Positions 1 to 6,135 of a stretch of DNA of 8,122 bases are shown piece after piece (position 1 is the stretch's first letter; the number at the start of each line of letters is the position of its first letter). The stretch is from contig JAGVKR010000825.1 of assembly GCA_020050375.1 (NCBI GenBank), positions 1 to 8,122 of the forward strand. Direction: 5' to 3'. Origin of the DNA: Planctomycetales bacterium (lineage in GTDB: Bacteria > Planctomycetota > Planctomycetia > Planctomycetales > Planctomycetaceae). The notes beneath the pieces were generated by a model. That model was not told the DNA's origin, ran no database searches, and worked only from the letters and a program-made list of their open reading frames with translations. Position numbers and translations under genes: made by a program.

Positions 1-372
1 CATGGCCTCGCGGTACTTGGCCACGGTGCGGCGGGCGATGTCGACGCCGGCCTCCTTGAGGATATCGACGATGGCGTCATCGGAGTGCACATCCGCCTCG
101 GCGCCCTCGGCGTCGATCAGCTGGCGAATCTTGTGGCGAACGGATTCGGCCGAATGGGCCTCGCCGCCGGACGAGGAGGCGATCGAGGAGGTGAAGAAGA
201 ACTTCAACTCGAACACGCCTCGCGGTGTGGCGACGTATTTGTTCGAGGTGACCCGGCTGACCGTGCTTTCGTGCATGCCGATGGCGTCGGCGACGGTTTT
301 CAGGTTCAGCGGGCGAAGGTGTTCCACGCCATAGGCCAGGAAGCCATCCTGCTGGCGGACGATCTCGCTGGA
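1..372 (-). other. rpoN: RpoN (sigma-54) C-terminal DNA-binding region, in frame with fliF and cut by the left edge
   Basis: Codons 405-527 of the chimeric frame match the C-terminal part of sigma-54 in order. The end of the core-binding linker is EIVRQQDGFLAYGVEHLRPL (about 406-425). The helix-turn-helix that contacts the -12 element follows, with ADAIGMHESTVSRVTSNKY (431-449) and TPRGVFELKFFF (452-463). The RpoN box ARRTVAKYRE, which recognises the -24 element, sits at 516-525 (bases 7-36). Only about ten residues of a normal C-terminus should lie beyond the edge. Sigma-54's N-terminal activator-responsive region and its core-binding domain are absent, so this piece could not work as a sigma factor on its own. 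The exact boundary with FliF cannot be fixed; it lies near bases 367-378. Confidence 0.9.
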
Positions 373-1581
373 GACCTTGATCTCGTCGCGCTGCGGTTTG
401 AACCCGACAGCGCGCTTGACGATGTCTTCCACGTCTTTGAGGGTGATGGGCCCTTCGGCGTCTTTGACGGCTCCTTCGCCGCTCGGCGTGAGATCGACCA
501 TCGCGGCAATCGTGAGTCGTTCGATCTCGCCGCCCGGCTGCTCCAGATCCTGGACCGTCTTCGAGAACTCGTAACTGTTTTCGGATTCCTCTTCCTGCGT
601 TCCCGTGCCCGTGGAGCCGGAATCGGTCGCCGGCCTGTTGGTGTTGCTGGCGGCGCCCGCGGCGCCGCGCGCCGAAGAGTTGGCTGTCGATTTCTTCTGC
701 GTCGTTCGCTCGCGGGTCATCACGCGACTTTCGGGGTCGATATTCTCTCTCTTTTCCCGCAGCCGCTTGAAGTTGATGTCGGCCGTCACTCGCACAATCG
801 CTCGGCCGGGGCCGAGGAGATGGCTCAGCATTTCCTCGGCTTTCGAGGCGAGATACGCCTCGGTCTCGCGGCGATGCTCCAATTGCGAAGAGGCGGCAGC
901 GCCCGTTTTGTCATTGCGGGGGCCGGCGAGAACCCGGCCGGTTGTGTCGAGAATCGTGACGGTGTCGGGTGTCAATCCCTCGACGCTGCTGGCGACGAGC
1001 GAGACGATTCCGGCGGCGACGCCGCGGTTCAACGTCGTGCCCGGTTTCAGCTTGAGCACGACGCTGGCGGTCGTCGGCTTTTGATCGCGAACGAACGGCA
1101 TCGGCTCGGGCCGCACGATGTGAACTCGTGCAAACTCGACCGGCTCGATCTGCATGATGGTTTTGGCCAGCTCCGATTGCATCGCCCGCCCCAAGTTGAC
1201 GTGCTGCAGGAACGGCGTGACGCCGAGCGGCGATTCGTCGAGCAGTTCGTATCCCTTGGCGCCGCCCGCCGGTAGACCGGCGACGGCGAGATCGACGCGA
1301 ACCTGTTGGGCCAGTGCGGCAGGGACGCTGATCGTCGTGCCGCCGGCCGAAAGCTGGAACGGAATCCCTTTCGCCTGCAGCTTGGTCGTCACGGCGCCGG
1401 CATCTTCCGGCGACATGGCCGAAAAGAGGACACGATAGTCGGGCTGCGAGGCCCAGTACCCGACTCCGCTGATCGCTGCCAGGCAAATGGCGCTCAGAAC
1501 CACAAACGACATTCGGCCGACAACGCTCGTGCCTTGCCAGACCTGCTTCAATTGTTGGGCAAACTGCTGAAAGAAACGCAT
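1..1581 (-). CDS. fliF: Chimeric ORF: FliF (MS-ring protein) N-terminal ~400 residues fused in frame to RpoN C-terminus; runs off the left edge
   Basis: The reading frame is open from the ATG at 1579-1581 to the window edge (527 codons, no stop). Residues 1-403 look like an ordinary FliF, which forms the membrane-embedded MS ring of the flagellar basal body. There is a short cytoplasmic N-terminus, one transmembrane helix at about 24-44, and a YscJ/FliF periplasmic region with the family stretches YRVLFSAMSPEDA, GYELLDESPLGVTPFLQ and EFARVHIVRPEP. A low-complexity Ser/Thr/Gly/Ala linker (about 297-328) follows, then the last ring-building segment ending in DVEDIVKRAVGF. A typical FliF then has a second transmembrane helix and a cytoplasmic FliG-binding tail. 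Here neither follows: from about residue 405 the sequence is RpoN. The start is supported by GAGGAA at 1594-1599 (minus) and by the family N-terminus. fliE lies 57 bp upstream. The FliF identity is certain for the N-terminal part. Whether the fused product exists in the cell is doubtful. Confidence 0.9.
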   Translation of the reverse strand, partial: MRFFQQFAQQLKQVWQGTSVVGRMSFVVLSAICLAAISGVGYWASQPDYRVLFSAMSPEDAGAVTTKLQAKGIPFQLSAGGTTISVPAALAQQVRVDLAVAGLPAGGAKGYELLDESPLGVTPFLQHVNLGRAMQSELAKTIMQIEPVEFARVHIVRPEPMPFVRDQKPTTASVVLKLKPGTTLNRGVAAGIVSLVASSVEGLTPDTVTILDTTGRVLAGPRNDKTGAAASSQLEHRRETEAYLASKAEEMLSHLLGPGRAIVRVTADINFKRLREKRENIDPESRVMTRERTTQKKSTANSSARGAAGAASNTNRPATDSGSTGTGTQEEESENSYEFSKTVQDLEQPGGEIERLTIAAMVDLTPSGEGAVKDAEGPITLKDVEDIVKRAVGFKPQRDEIKVSSEIVRQQDGFLAYGVEHLRPLNLKTVADAIGMHESTVSRVTSNKYVATPRGVFELKFFFTSSIASSSGGEAHSAESVRHKIRQLIDAEGAEADVHSDDAIVDILKEAGVDIARRTVAKYREAM

Positions 1582-1638
1582 GATCGCTGGTGATTCCTCG
1601 AGTTGGTTCGCGCGTCACGGGTCGCGACATACGCCCCG

Positions 1639-1941
1639 TCACACCTGCATCCGCATGACTTCCTGATAGGCTTCGGTCAGACGATTGCGGACTTCGAGGA
1701 CCGTGCGAAAGGTCAGGTCGGCTTTGGCGACGGCGAGCATCACATCGTGCAGGTTGTCGGCATGCCCCAGCGCCAGCTCTCGAATCGCCTGGTCTGCCTC
1801 GAGTTGTCCGGCGTTTGCTTCGCCGAGCAGCTTTCCGACGACATCGACGAAAGAAGTCTTTTCGGCAGGCCGCACCTGAGCCAGGCTGGCGGCATCTCCG
1901 ACAGGAACGAGACCGCCCGCGCCAACAGGGGCGATTGCCAT
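1639..1941 (-). CDS. fliE: FliE, flagellar MS-ring/rod junction protein
   Basis: This 100-residue protein has the usual FliE length (about 100). FliE joins the MS ring to the proximal rod and is exported early by the flagellar type III system. The N-terminus is Gly/Val/Ala-rich and flexible. The C-terminal half carries the family signature: DNLHDVMLAVAKADLTFRT, then VRNRLTEAYQEVMRMQ, ending almost at the C-terminus as in other FliE proteins. The ATG at 1939-1941 is preceded by GGAGG at 1947-1951 (minus), which overlaps the end of flgC. Only two bases separate the flgC stop from this start, so the two genes are probably translationally coupled. The gene order flgB-flgC-fliE-fliF is the common conserved one. 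Nothing in the gene looks broken. Confidence 0.95.
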   Translation of the reverse strand: MAIAPVGAGGLVPVGDAASLAQVRPAEKTSFVDVVGKLLGEANAGQLEADQAIRELALGHADNLHDVMLAVAKADLTFRTVLEVRNRLTEAYQEVMRMQV

Positions 1942-1943
1942 GA

Positions 1944-2384
1944 CTACCTCCGAATGAGCGAAAGGCTCTGGTCGGCCATTTGCCGGAAGTTGTTCAACAC
2001 CGTCAGATTCGCTTCATACGCGCGACTGGCCGTCATCAGATTGACCATCTCGACCGGCAGGAAGACGTTCGGCATCTCGACGAAACCGTCTTCCGCGGCG
2101 TCGGGGTGCCCCGGCTCGAAAACTTTGGGCAGATTTGTCTTGTCCTCGACCACGCCGTGGATCTCCACCCCCCCCAGCTTTTCCCGGCCTGGGATCGTGT
2201 TCGCGAGCTTGTTATTCAGCGCCGCGGAGAAGACGACGTCCTGCCGGCGAAACACGCCTCCGCCCGGCAGTCGGGTCGAATGCGCGTTCGCGATATTATT
2301 CGCGATGACCTCCATCCGCAGGCGCTCGGCCGTCAGGCCCGACGCGCTGATGTTCGTGGCAGAAAGAACCTGATCGAGAGACAT
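1944..2384 (-). CDS. flgC: FlgC, flagellar proximal rod protein
   Basis: FlgC forms part of the proximal rod in the periplasm, after export by the flagellar type III apparatus. This 146-residue protein has normal family length. The N-terminal rod motif is present (ISASGLTAERLRMEVIANNI, residues 12-31), as is the mid-protein signature FEPGHPDAAEDGFVEMPNV (89-107). The C-terminal rod helix region is VEMVNLMTASRAYEANLTVL (111-130). One small variation is AHSTRLPGGG where many FlgC have A-T-T-R-x-P. The ATG at 2382-2384 has an AGAAGG-like site about 8 bases upstream. flgB lies 48 bp upstream and fliE 2 bp downstream. No sign of truncation. Confidence 0.96.
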   Translation of the reverse strand: MSLDQVLSATNISASGLTAERLRMEVIANNIANAHSTRLPGGGVFRRQDVVFSAALNNKLANTIPGREKLGGVEIHGVVEDKTNLPKVFEPGHPDAAEDGFVEMPNVFLPVEMVNLMTASRAYEANLTVLNNFRQMADQSLSLIRR

Positions 2385-2432
2385 GGACGCCTTCTTTCTG
2401 CGGGTTGGCTCGCAAGCCGCGAATCGAAAGTC

Positions 2433-2792
2433 TCATTGACCACTGATCGCACTGCGCATGGCGGCGATTCTGGTGGCCAGGATTTGGGAATAGACGTTGT
2501 AAAGCATCGTGTTTTTATTGAGCTGCCCCATCTCCGCATCGATGCTCACGTTGTTGCCGTCCTCGCGCTGGGCTTCACTCGCCCCTTCGATGAGACGCGC
2601 CTGGTGTCGCTTTCCGATGGCCTCTTCGTTCGTCAGGATTTCCCGGCTCAGCGTTTCCTCGAACTCAATGTCGAGTCGACGGTATCCGGGCGTATTGACG
2701 TTGGCGATGTTTTGCGCGATGGCCTGGTGTCGCAGGCTGGCCGCGTCCAGCAGTCCCCCGATCAACTCGAATTGGGAAGGTGTGACACTCAT
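2433..2792 (-). CDS. flgB: FlgB, flagellar proximal rod protein
   Basis: This 119-residue protein is in the usual FlgB size range. FlgB builds the most proximal rod layer. The N-terminal rod motif is HQAIAQNIANVNTPGYRRLD (residues 22-41). The C-terminal motif is NNVSIDAEMGQLNKNTMLYN (80-99), followed by the final helix YSQILATRIAAMRSAISG. I chose the ATG at 2790-2792 because MSVTPSQFELIGGLLDAASL aligns with the family N-terminus. A longer frame from a GTG at 2870 would add 26 residues (MSHSEMPTCAASKP...) with no family resemblance. No clear Shine-Dalgarno precedes the chosen start. It is the first gene of the flgB-flgC-fliE-fliF operon and is divergent from the aldolase gene. Confidence 0.94.
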   Translation of the reverse strand: MSVTPSQFELIGGLLDAASLRHQAIAQNIANVNTPGYRRLDIEFEETLSREILTNEEAIGKRHQARLIEGASEAQREDGNNVSIDAEMGQLNKNTMLYNVYSQILATRIAAMRSAISGQ

Positions 2793-3170
2793 ATCGGTTG
2801 TATCGGCAATACCGGCACTGCGCCTTAAGGGCTTTGACGCAGCGCAGGTCGGCATTTCCGAGTGAGACACATCGTCTTTACGGATTCGCGGCGTTTTCCG
2901 ATCATTTGACTCAAGATTCCTGTCGGCGGGAGGAGCGCAACCATTCCTCTGCCGTGGATTGCGTCCACCCGCATGTCGCCTGATCCCGAAATCCCGGTTT
3001 CAGACTCGTGGAATGTTCGCCACGCAATGGTTCGTTGACACGTCCCTCCCGCCGGAGCGACAATCCGACCAGCTTTGTCACTCCTGGCTTCAAGATCGAG
3101 AGACGCCTCCGTTTTTGACGCCAGTCGTGTTGACCGGAATTCATTGGCCCTGGCCCGCGCGTGCACCGCA
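2793..3170. other. Intergenic region between divergent flgB and aldolase gene
   Basis: This stretch of 378 bases has no convincing gene. It must hold the promoters of the flgB operon (minus) and of the aldolase gene (plus). I see a sigma-70-like candidate for the aldolase at 3035-3064. There are two related small inverted repeats, GTGGA-N5-TCCAC at 2954-2968 and CGTGG-N8-CCACG at 3007-3024. A GCCGATAC box lies on the minus strand at 2800-2807, directly upstream of flgB. I searched both strands by eye for the sigma-54 GG-N10-GC pattern and found no good match. There is only a weak one on the minus strand near 3057-3071 (TGG...TCGC). Confidence 0.6.
3035..3064 (+). promoter_or_regulatory. Candidate sigma-70-type promoter for the aldolase gene
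   Basis: A perfect -35 hexamer TTGACA (3035-3040) is followed after 18 bases by GACAAT (3059-3064), which keeps 4 of 6 positions of TATAAT. This would give a start near 3071 and a leader of about 100 bases before the ATG at 3171. The inverted repeat CGTGG-N8-CCACG at 3007-3024 ends 10 bases upstream of the -35 element and could be an operator. Short promoter matches arise by chance, so this is only a candidate. Confidence 0.35.
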
Positions 3171-3959
3171 ATGATCTGCAACATTCATAAGTTTCGCGAG
3201 AAGATGGACGCCGGGCAGTTTTGTCTTGGCGCCGGCATCACGTTCTACGATCCTTCGGTGACCGAAGCGCTGTGCGACAGCGTCGATTTCTTCTGGATCG
3301 ATCTGGAGCACAACCCGACCAGCTTCGAGTCGGTGTTGAGCCACCTGATTGCGGCCCGCGCGGGTGGGGCGCCGGCCATTGTGCGGATTCCCAGCGGCGA
3401 TGTCGCCTGGATCAAGCGGACCCTCGACAGCGGGGCCGAAGGCATTATCCTGCCGCAGACCAAATCAGCCGACGAAATCAGGGCCTTTGTCTCCAACTGC
3501 CGGTACGCCCCCATGGGATCGCGCGGCTTTGGGCCGCGGCGGCCGACCAACTACGGGCGCTTCACCGGCGGCAAGTACCTGGAGCACGCCAACCAGAATC
3601 TGTTTGTCGTCGCCCAGATCGAGACGGTCTCGGCCCTCAATGAGCTGGACGCCATCGTCGCCATCGAGGGGCTCGACTCGCTCGTCGTCGGTCCTTACGA
3701 CCTTTCGGCTTCAATGGGCATGCCGGGCGAGGTCCATCATCCCAAAATCCTGGAGGCCATCCGGCAAGTCGCGAGCAAAGCCCGCGCCGTTGGAAAGTAC
3801 GTCGGGATGGGGATGGGGGGCAATGCCGAGCATGCGCTCGAAGCCGCCGGCCTGGGAGTTCAATGGGCCCAGTGCGGCAACGACTTCGAGTACATGATCC
3901 GGGCTGCCGATCAACTGTATCAAACGGTGCGTCAGCGGTTGCCCAAGTCGGGCAAATGA
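3171..3959 (+). CDS. HpcH/HpaI-family class II aldolase (2-keto-3-deoxy acid aldolase type)
   Basis: This 262-residue cytoplasmic enzyme belongs to the metal-dependent HpcH/HpaI aldolase family. Members cleave or form 4-hydroxy-2-oxo acids to give pyruvate plus an aldehyde. The catalytic and binding residues of E. coli HpaI have clear counterparts: His47 (DLEHNP), Arg72 (VRIPSGD), metal ligands Glu151 (AQIET) and Asp177 (GPYDLSASMG). All are offset by exactly two residues from the known HpaI positions 45, 70, 149 and 175. The GSRGF segment (116-120) is also typical. The ATG at 3171 gives the family N-terminus (HKFREKMDAGQFCLGAGITF). A TTG 96 bases upstream would only add unrelated residues. 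No good ribosome site is visible. The substrate cannot be told from sequence; 2-keto-3-deoxy-rhamnonate or 4-hydroxy-2-oxoheptanedioate types are possible. It is on the opposite strand from all its flagellar neighbours, with no evident link to motility. Confidence 0.92.
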   Translation: MICNIHKFREKMDAGQFCLGAGITFYDPSVTEALCDSVDFFWIDLEHNPTSFESVLSHLIAARAGGAPAIVRIPSGDVAWIKRTLDSGAEGIILPQTKSADEIRAFVSNCRYAPMGSRGFGPRRPTNYGRFTGGKYLEHANQNLFVVAQIETVSALNELDAIVAIEGLDSLVVGPYDLSASMGMPGEVHHPKILEAIRQVASKARAVGKYVGMGMGGNAEHALEAAGLGVQWAQCGNDFEYMIRAADQLYQTVRQRLPKSGK

Positions 3960-3973
3960 AAGTCAGATCAAGG

Positions 3974-3995
3974 GGCCGGCGGGCTGACGCCGGCC
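3974..3995. terminator. GC hairpin between convergent aldolase and flgE genes
   Basis: A perfect 8-bp inverted repeat, GGCCGGCG (3974-3981) and CGCCGGCC (3988-3995), has a 6-base loop. It lies in the 43-base gap between the aldolase stop (3959) and the flgE stop (4003). Its position between two convergent genes suggests a two-way terminator. No U-rich tract follows on either strand, so the mechanism is uncertain. Confidence 0.55.
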
Positions 3996-4002
3996 GCTCG
4001 CG

Positions 4003-5673
4003 TTATCGGATGATGTTGCCGAGCTCTTGCAACACCTCGTTCGCCGCCGTGATCGTGCGGGCATTCACCTGAAAACCGCGCTGCGCAATGATCAGCCGCG
4101 TGAATTCGAGCGCCACGTCGACGTTGGAAGTCTCCAGGTTGCCGCTGCGAACTCCCCCTTTGCCGCCGGAGAGCGGAGTGCTGAGCACGGCCAGGCCCGA
4201 ATTGTTGCTGAGCCCGAAGTAGTTATTGCCGAGACGGTTCAGGCCGCCAGGGTTGGTGAACGAGGCGACGGCGATTTGCGCGATCGGGATAATGAGACCG
4301 TTCGTGAAGACCCCGCCGATGACGCCGTCCTGGGCCACAGAGACCGCGGTGAGAAACCCGGCGGCATAGCCGTCCTGATTGGTGGCGGCGGCTGAGGTCC
4401 CTCCGCCGAATTGTGTGATCCCATCGAAGCCGTTCGACGTGCCGAAATTGAGATTGATCGATTGCGGGGTGGAAAGCCCGTTGAATTGGACCTGGAGGTC
4501 CAGGTCGCCGGCGCCGCTGCCGCCCGCTTGCCGAAACGATCCATCGTCATTGAACAGGATCGTGTCGACCTGGCCGTCGAGCACGGTCCCTTCGGCCGGA
4601 TCAACCGTGCCTGTCAGGTTCCACTGGTTGTTTGCAACTTTCTGGAACGTCAGTGAAAGCGTATGTGCTGTCCCCTGGGTGTCGAAAACCTGAATGGCGG
4701 TTTTGACTGTGTCGCCGTCCTTGCCTTCGACCGTCGGGCCCGCGTTGTGCATGCTGAAGCTGGTCGAGCCGGCGCTCGTCCCGCCGTCGCCGATCGATAA
4801 GGTGAGGTTCGTCGGCCCGGTGTTGTTGGCCAGCAGGACGAGATTGCCGGAAGCGTCGAGGCTGGCCGTCGCCTGTGTGAATGTGCTATTGATCCTGGCA
4901 ATCAGGCTCCCGAGCGTTGTGCCGTCGGTGCCGTACGTGAAGGTCGAGCTGACCGTCGAGCCGTCCGCGTCGGTGCCGGTGATCTGGATCGGATCGCCGC
5001 TCGCATAGTCGACGAGATTGGTGTCGAGCGAATTGAGCGTCGTTGCGGCGGTTGCGGGGCTCCCGGAGGCGACGAACGGCTGGTTGGACGTCAATGTCTC
5101 GGCCAGTGGCCCGGTCGCGGCCGCGCTGAAGTTTCCCTTGAACGAAACGGACTCGGTGGCCCGTCCGGGAATGCTGGTCCCGAAGGGAATCTGGATGGAA
5201 TTGTCGCCGGGCGTTTGAATCGGGGGGTTGACGGCGTCCCCTTCACCGACGATCCCGTAGCGCTGCACGCGATACCCGGTGGAGGGATCGACGAGGGTGT
5301 TGTCTTTATCGACCGAGAAGGCGCCGGCGCGGGTGTACAAGTCGTTGGCGCCATCGTTGACAACGAAGTACCCGTCTCCCTGAATCGCCAGATCGAGGTC
5401 GTTGCCGGTCGCCTCGAGGGCTCCCTGCTTGAGATCGGTGTCGATGGCGGCCGGCTTGACGCCGAGCCCGATCTGAAGCGGATTTGTGCCGCCCACCTGG
5501 CCGCTGACGCTGTCGGTCGCCGGAACTTTCGTGTCGCTGATCAGATCGGCAAAACGGAACCGCTGGGCCTTGAACCCGGTGGTGTTGACGTTGGCCAGGT
5601 TGTTGCCGACGACATCCAGCATTTCCTGATGAGACCGCAAACCCGAGACGCCTGCCAAAAGTGCACTGGCCAT
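4003..5673 (-). CDS. flgE: FlgE, flagellar hook protein
   Basis: This 556-residue protein forms the hook, the universal joint outside the cell; it is exported by the flagellar type III system. The N-terminal rod/hook helix is at residues 1-45 (LLAGVSGLRSHQEML, VVGNNLANVNTTGFKAQRF). The FlgE/F/G-like core begins around IQGDGYFVV (98-105) and YTRAGAF (113-119). A middle region (about 200-300) with GDPIQITGTDADGST and GSLIARIN resembles the IN-type insert domains found in longer hook proteins. The region 434-489 (DGYAAGFL, QDGVIGGVFTNG, FTNPGGLNRLGNNYF) and the C-terminal helix (SNVDVALEFTRLIIAQRGFQ, 516-535) are diagnostic. It is longer than the roughly 400-residue enterobacterial FlgE because of the middle insert, a common type of variation. 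The frame extends upstream to 5778, but the family N-terminus and a strong GGGGGAGA site set the ATG at 5671-5673. It is the last gene of fliK-flgD-flgE. Confidence 0.96.
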   Translation of the reverse strand: MASALLAGVSGLRSHQEMLDVVGNNLANVNTTGFKAQRFRFADLISDTKVPATDSVSGQVGGTNPLQIGLGVKPAAIDTDLKQGALEATGNDLDLAIQGDGYFVVNDGANDLYTRAGAFSVDKDNTLVDPSTGYRVQRYGIVGEGDAVNPPIQTPGDNSIQIPFGTSIPGRATESVSFKGNFSAAATGPLAETLTSNQPFVASGSPATAATTLNSLDTNLVDYASGDPIQITGTDADGSTVSSTFTYGTDGTTLGSLIARINSTFTQATASLDASGNLVLLANNTGPTNLTLSIGDGGTSAGSTSFSMHNAGPTVEGKDGDTVKTAIQVFDTQGTAHTLSLTFQKVANNQWNLTGTVDPAEGTVLDGQVDTILFNDDGSFRQAGGSGAGDLDLQVQFNGLSTPQSINLNFGTSNGFDGITQFGGGTSAAATNQDGYAAGFLTAVSVAQDGVIGGVFTNGLIIPIAQIAVASFTNPGGLNRLGNNYFGLSNNSGLAVLSTPLSGGKGGVRSGNLETSNVDVALEFTRLIIAQRGFQVNARTITAANEVLQELGNIIR

Positions 5674-5680
5674 TTTGAAA

Positions 5681-5688
5681 TCTCCCCC
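5681..5688 (-). promoter_or_regulatory. Ribosome binding site that fixes the flgE start
   Basis: GGGGGAGA on the minus strand lies 7 bases before the ATG at 5673. It decides in favour of this start over the longer open frame, which would add 35 unrelated Arg/Ser-rich residues and overlap flgD. Confidence 0.75.
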
Positions 5689-5719
5689 TGAATTGTGATG
5701 AGAATTTGCGTCGGACGCT

Positions 5720-6097
5720 CTACTGCGCCGGCACCGCCGACATGCTGGTGACCGTGCTGAGCGGGACTTGCGCGCCACCCACGATCAGGTTGACGGCGCC
5801 GTCGCGAACCGTGATTCCTTCGACGGTTCCGCGACTGAGTGGCGACGAATCCGAAAGCTGGTACTGCACGGACTTGCCGATCAGATTCGATCCTTCGGTG
5901 AACTGCTGGAGCGAGAGCATCTGCCCGAAATTGTCGTTGAGCTTCTCGATCCCTTCGAGCGACGAAAACTGGGCCAATTGCGCGATGAATTCGGCGTCTT
6001 TCATGGGCTCGAGCGGATTCTGATTTCGCATCTGCGTCACCAGGAGATTCATGAACTGGTCGCGACCGAGTTGTGATGTGACTCCCAGGGCTGCCAT
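5720..6097 (-). CDS. flgD: FlgD, hook-assembly (capping) protein, short form
   Basis: FlgD is the hook cap/scaffold needed to polymerise FlgE. The conserved N-terminal half is clear: LGRDQFMNLLVTQMRNQNPL (residues 10-29), then MKDAEFIAQLAQFSSLEGIE (32-51) and the NLIGKSV segment (71-77). At 125 residues it is much shorter than the roughly 230-residue enterobacterial FlgD. It ends after a small beta-rich tail (GTVEGITVRDGAVNLIVGG) and lacks a full FlgD Ig/Tudor-like C-terminal region. Short FlgD forms are known in several phyla, so this need not be a truncation. The start is supported by GAGGAGA at 6105-6111 (minus), 7 bases upstream of the ATG. It sits 38 bp after fliK and 46 bp before flgE. 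Confidence 0.93.
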   Translation of the reverse strand: MAALGVTSQLGRDQFMNLLVTQMRNQNPLEPMKDAEFIAQLAQFSSLEGIEKLNDNFGQMLSLQQFTEGSNLIGKSVQYQLSDSSPLSRGTVEGITVRDGAVNLIVGGAQVPLSTVTSMSAVPAQ

Positions 6098-6135
6098 TTC
6101 GATTTCTCCTCTGTCGAATGAGTGTTAATCCGATG

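Noticed and set aside
85..1275. 396-codon open frame on the plus strand opposite fliF/rpoN
   Set aside because: It is antisense to a well-supported coding frame, has an Arg/Gly/Ala/Asp-rich composition and shows no family motif. Long antisense frames are expected in high-GC coding DNA.
911..1642. 243-codon minus-strand frame overlapping fliF
   Set aside because: It is Arg/Ser-rich and overlaps fliF in a different frame of the same strand, where FliF motifs are clear. It is a shadow frame.
2433..2870. Longer flgB from a GTG at 2870
   Set aside because: The 26 extra residues do not resemble FlgB, whose usual N-terminus begins at the ATG at 2792.
3056..3072. Weak sigma-54-like match on the minus strand upstream of flgB (TGG...TCGC)
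   Set aside because: Only the GG/GC spacing fits; the surrounding consensus bases do not, and it is about 270 bases from flgB.
4003..5778. Longer flgE frame starting at 5778 inside flgD
   Set aside because: The added residues are Arg/Ser-rich and unlike FlgE. A strong ribosome site and the family N-terminus support 5673.
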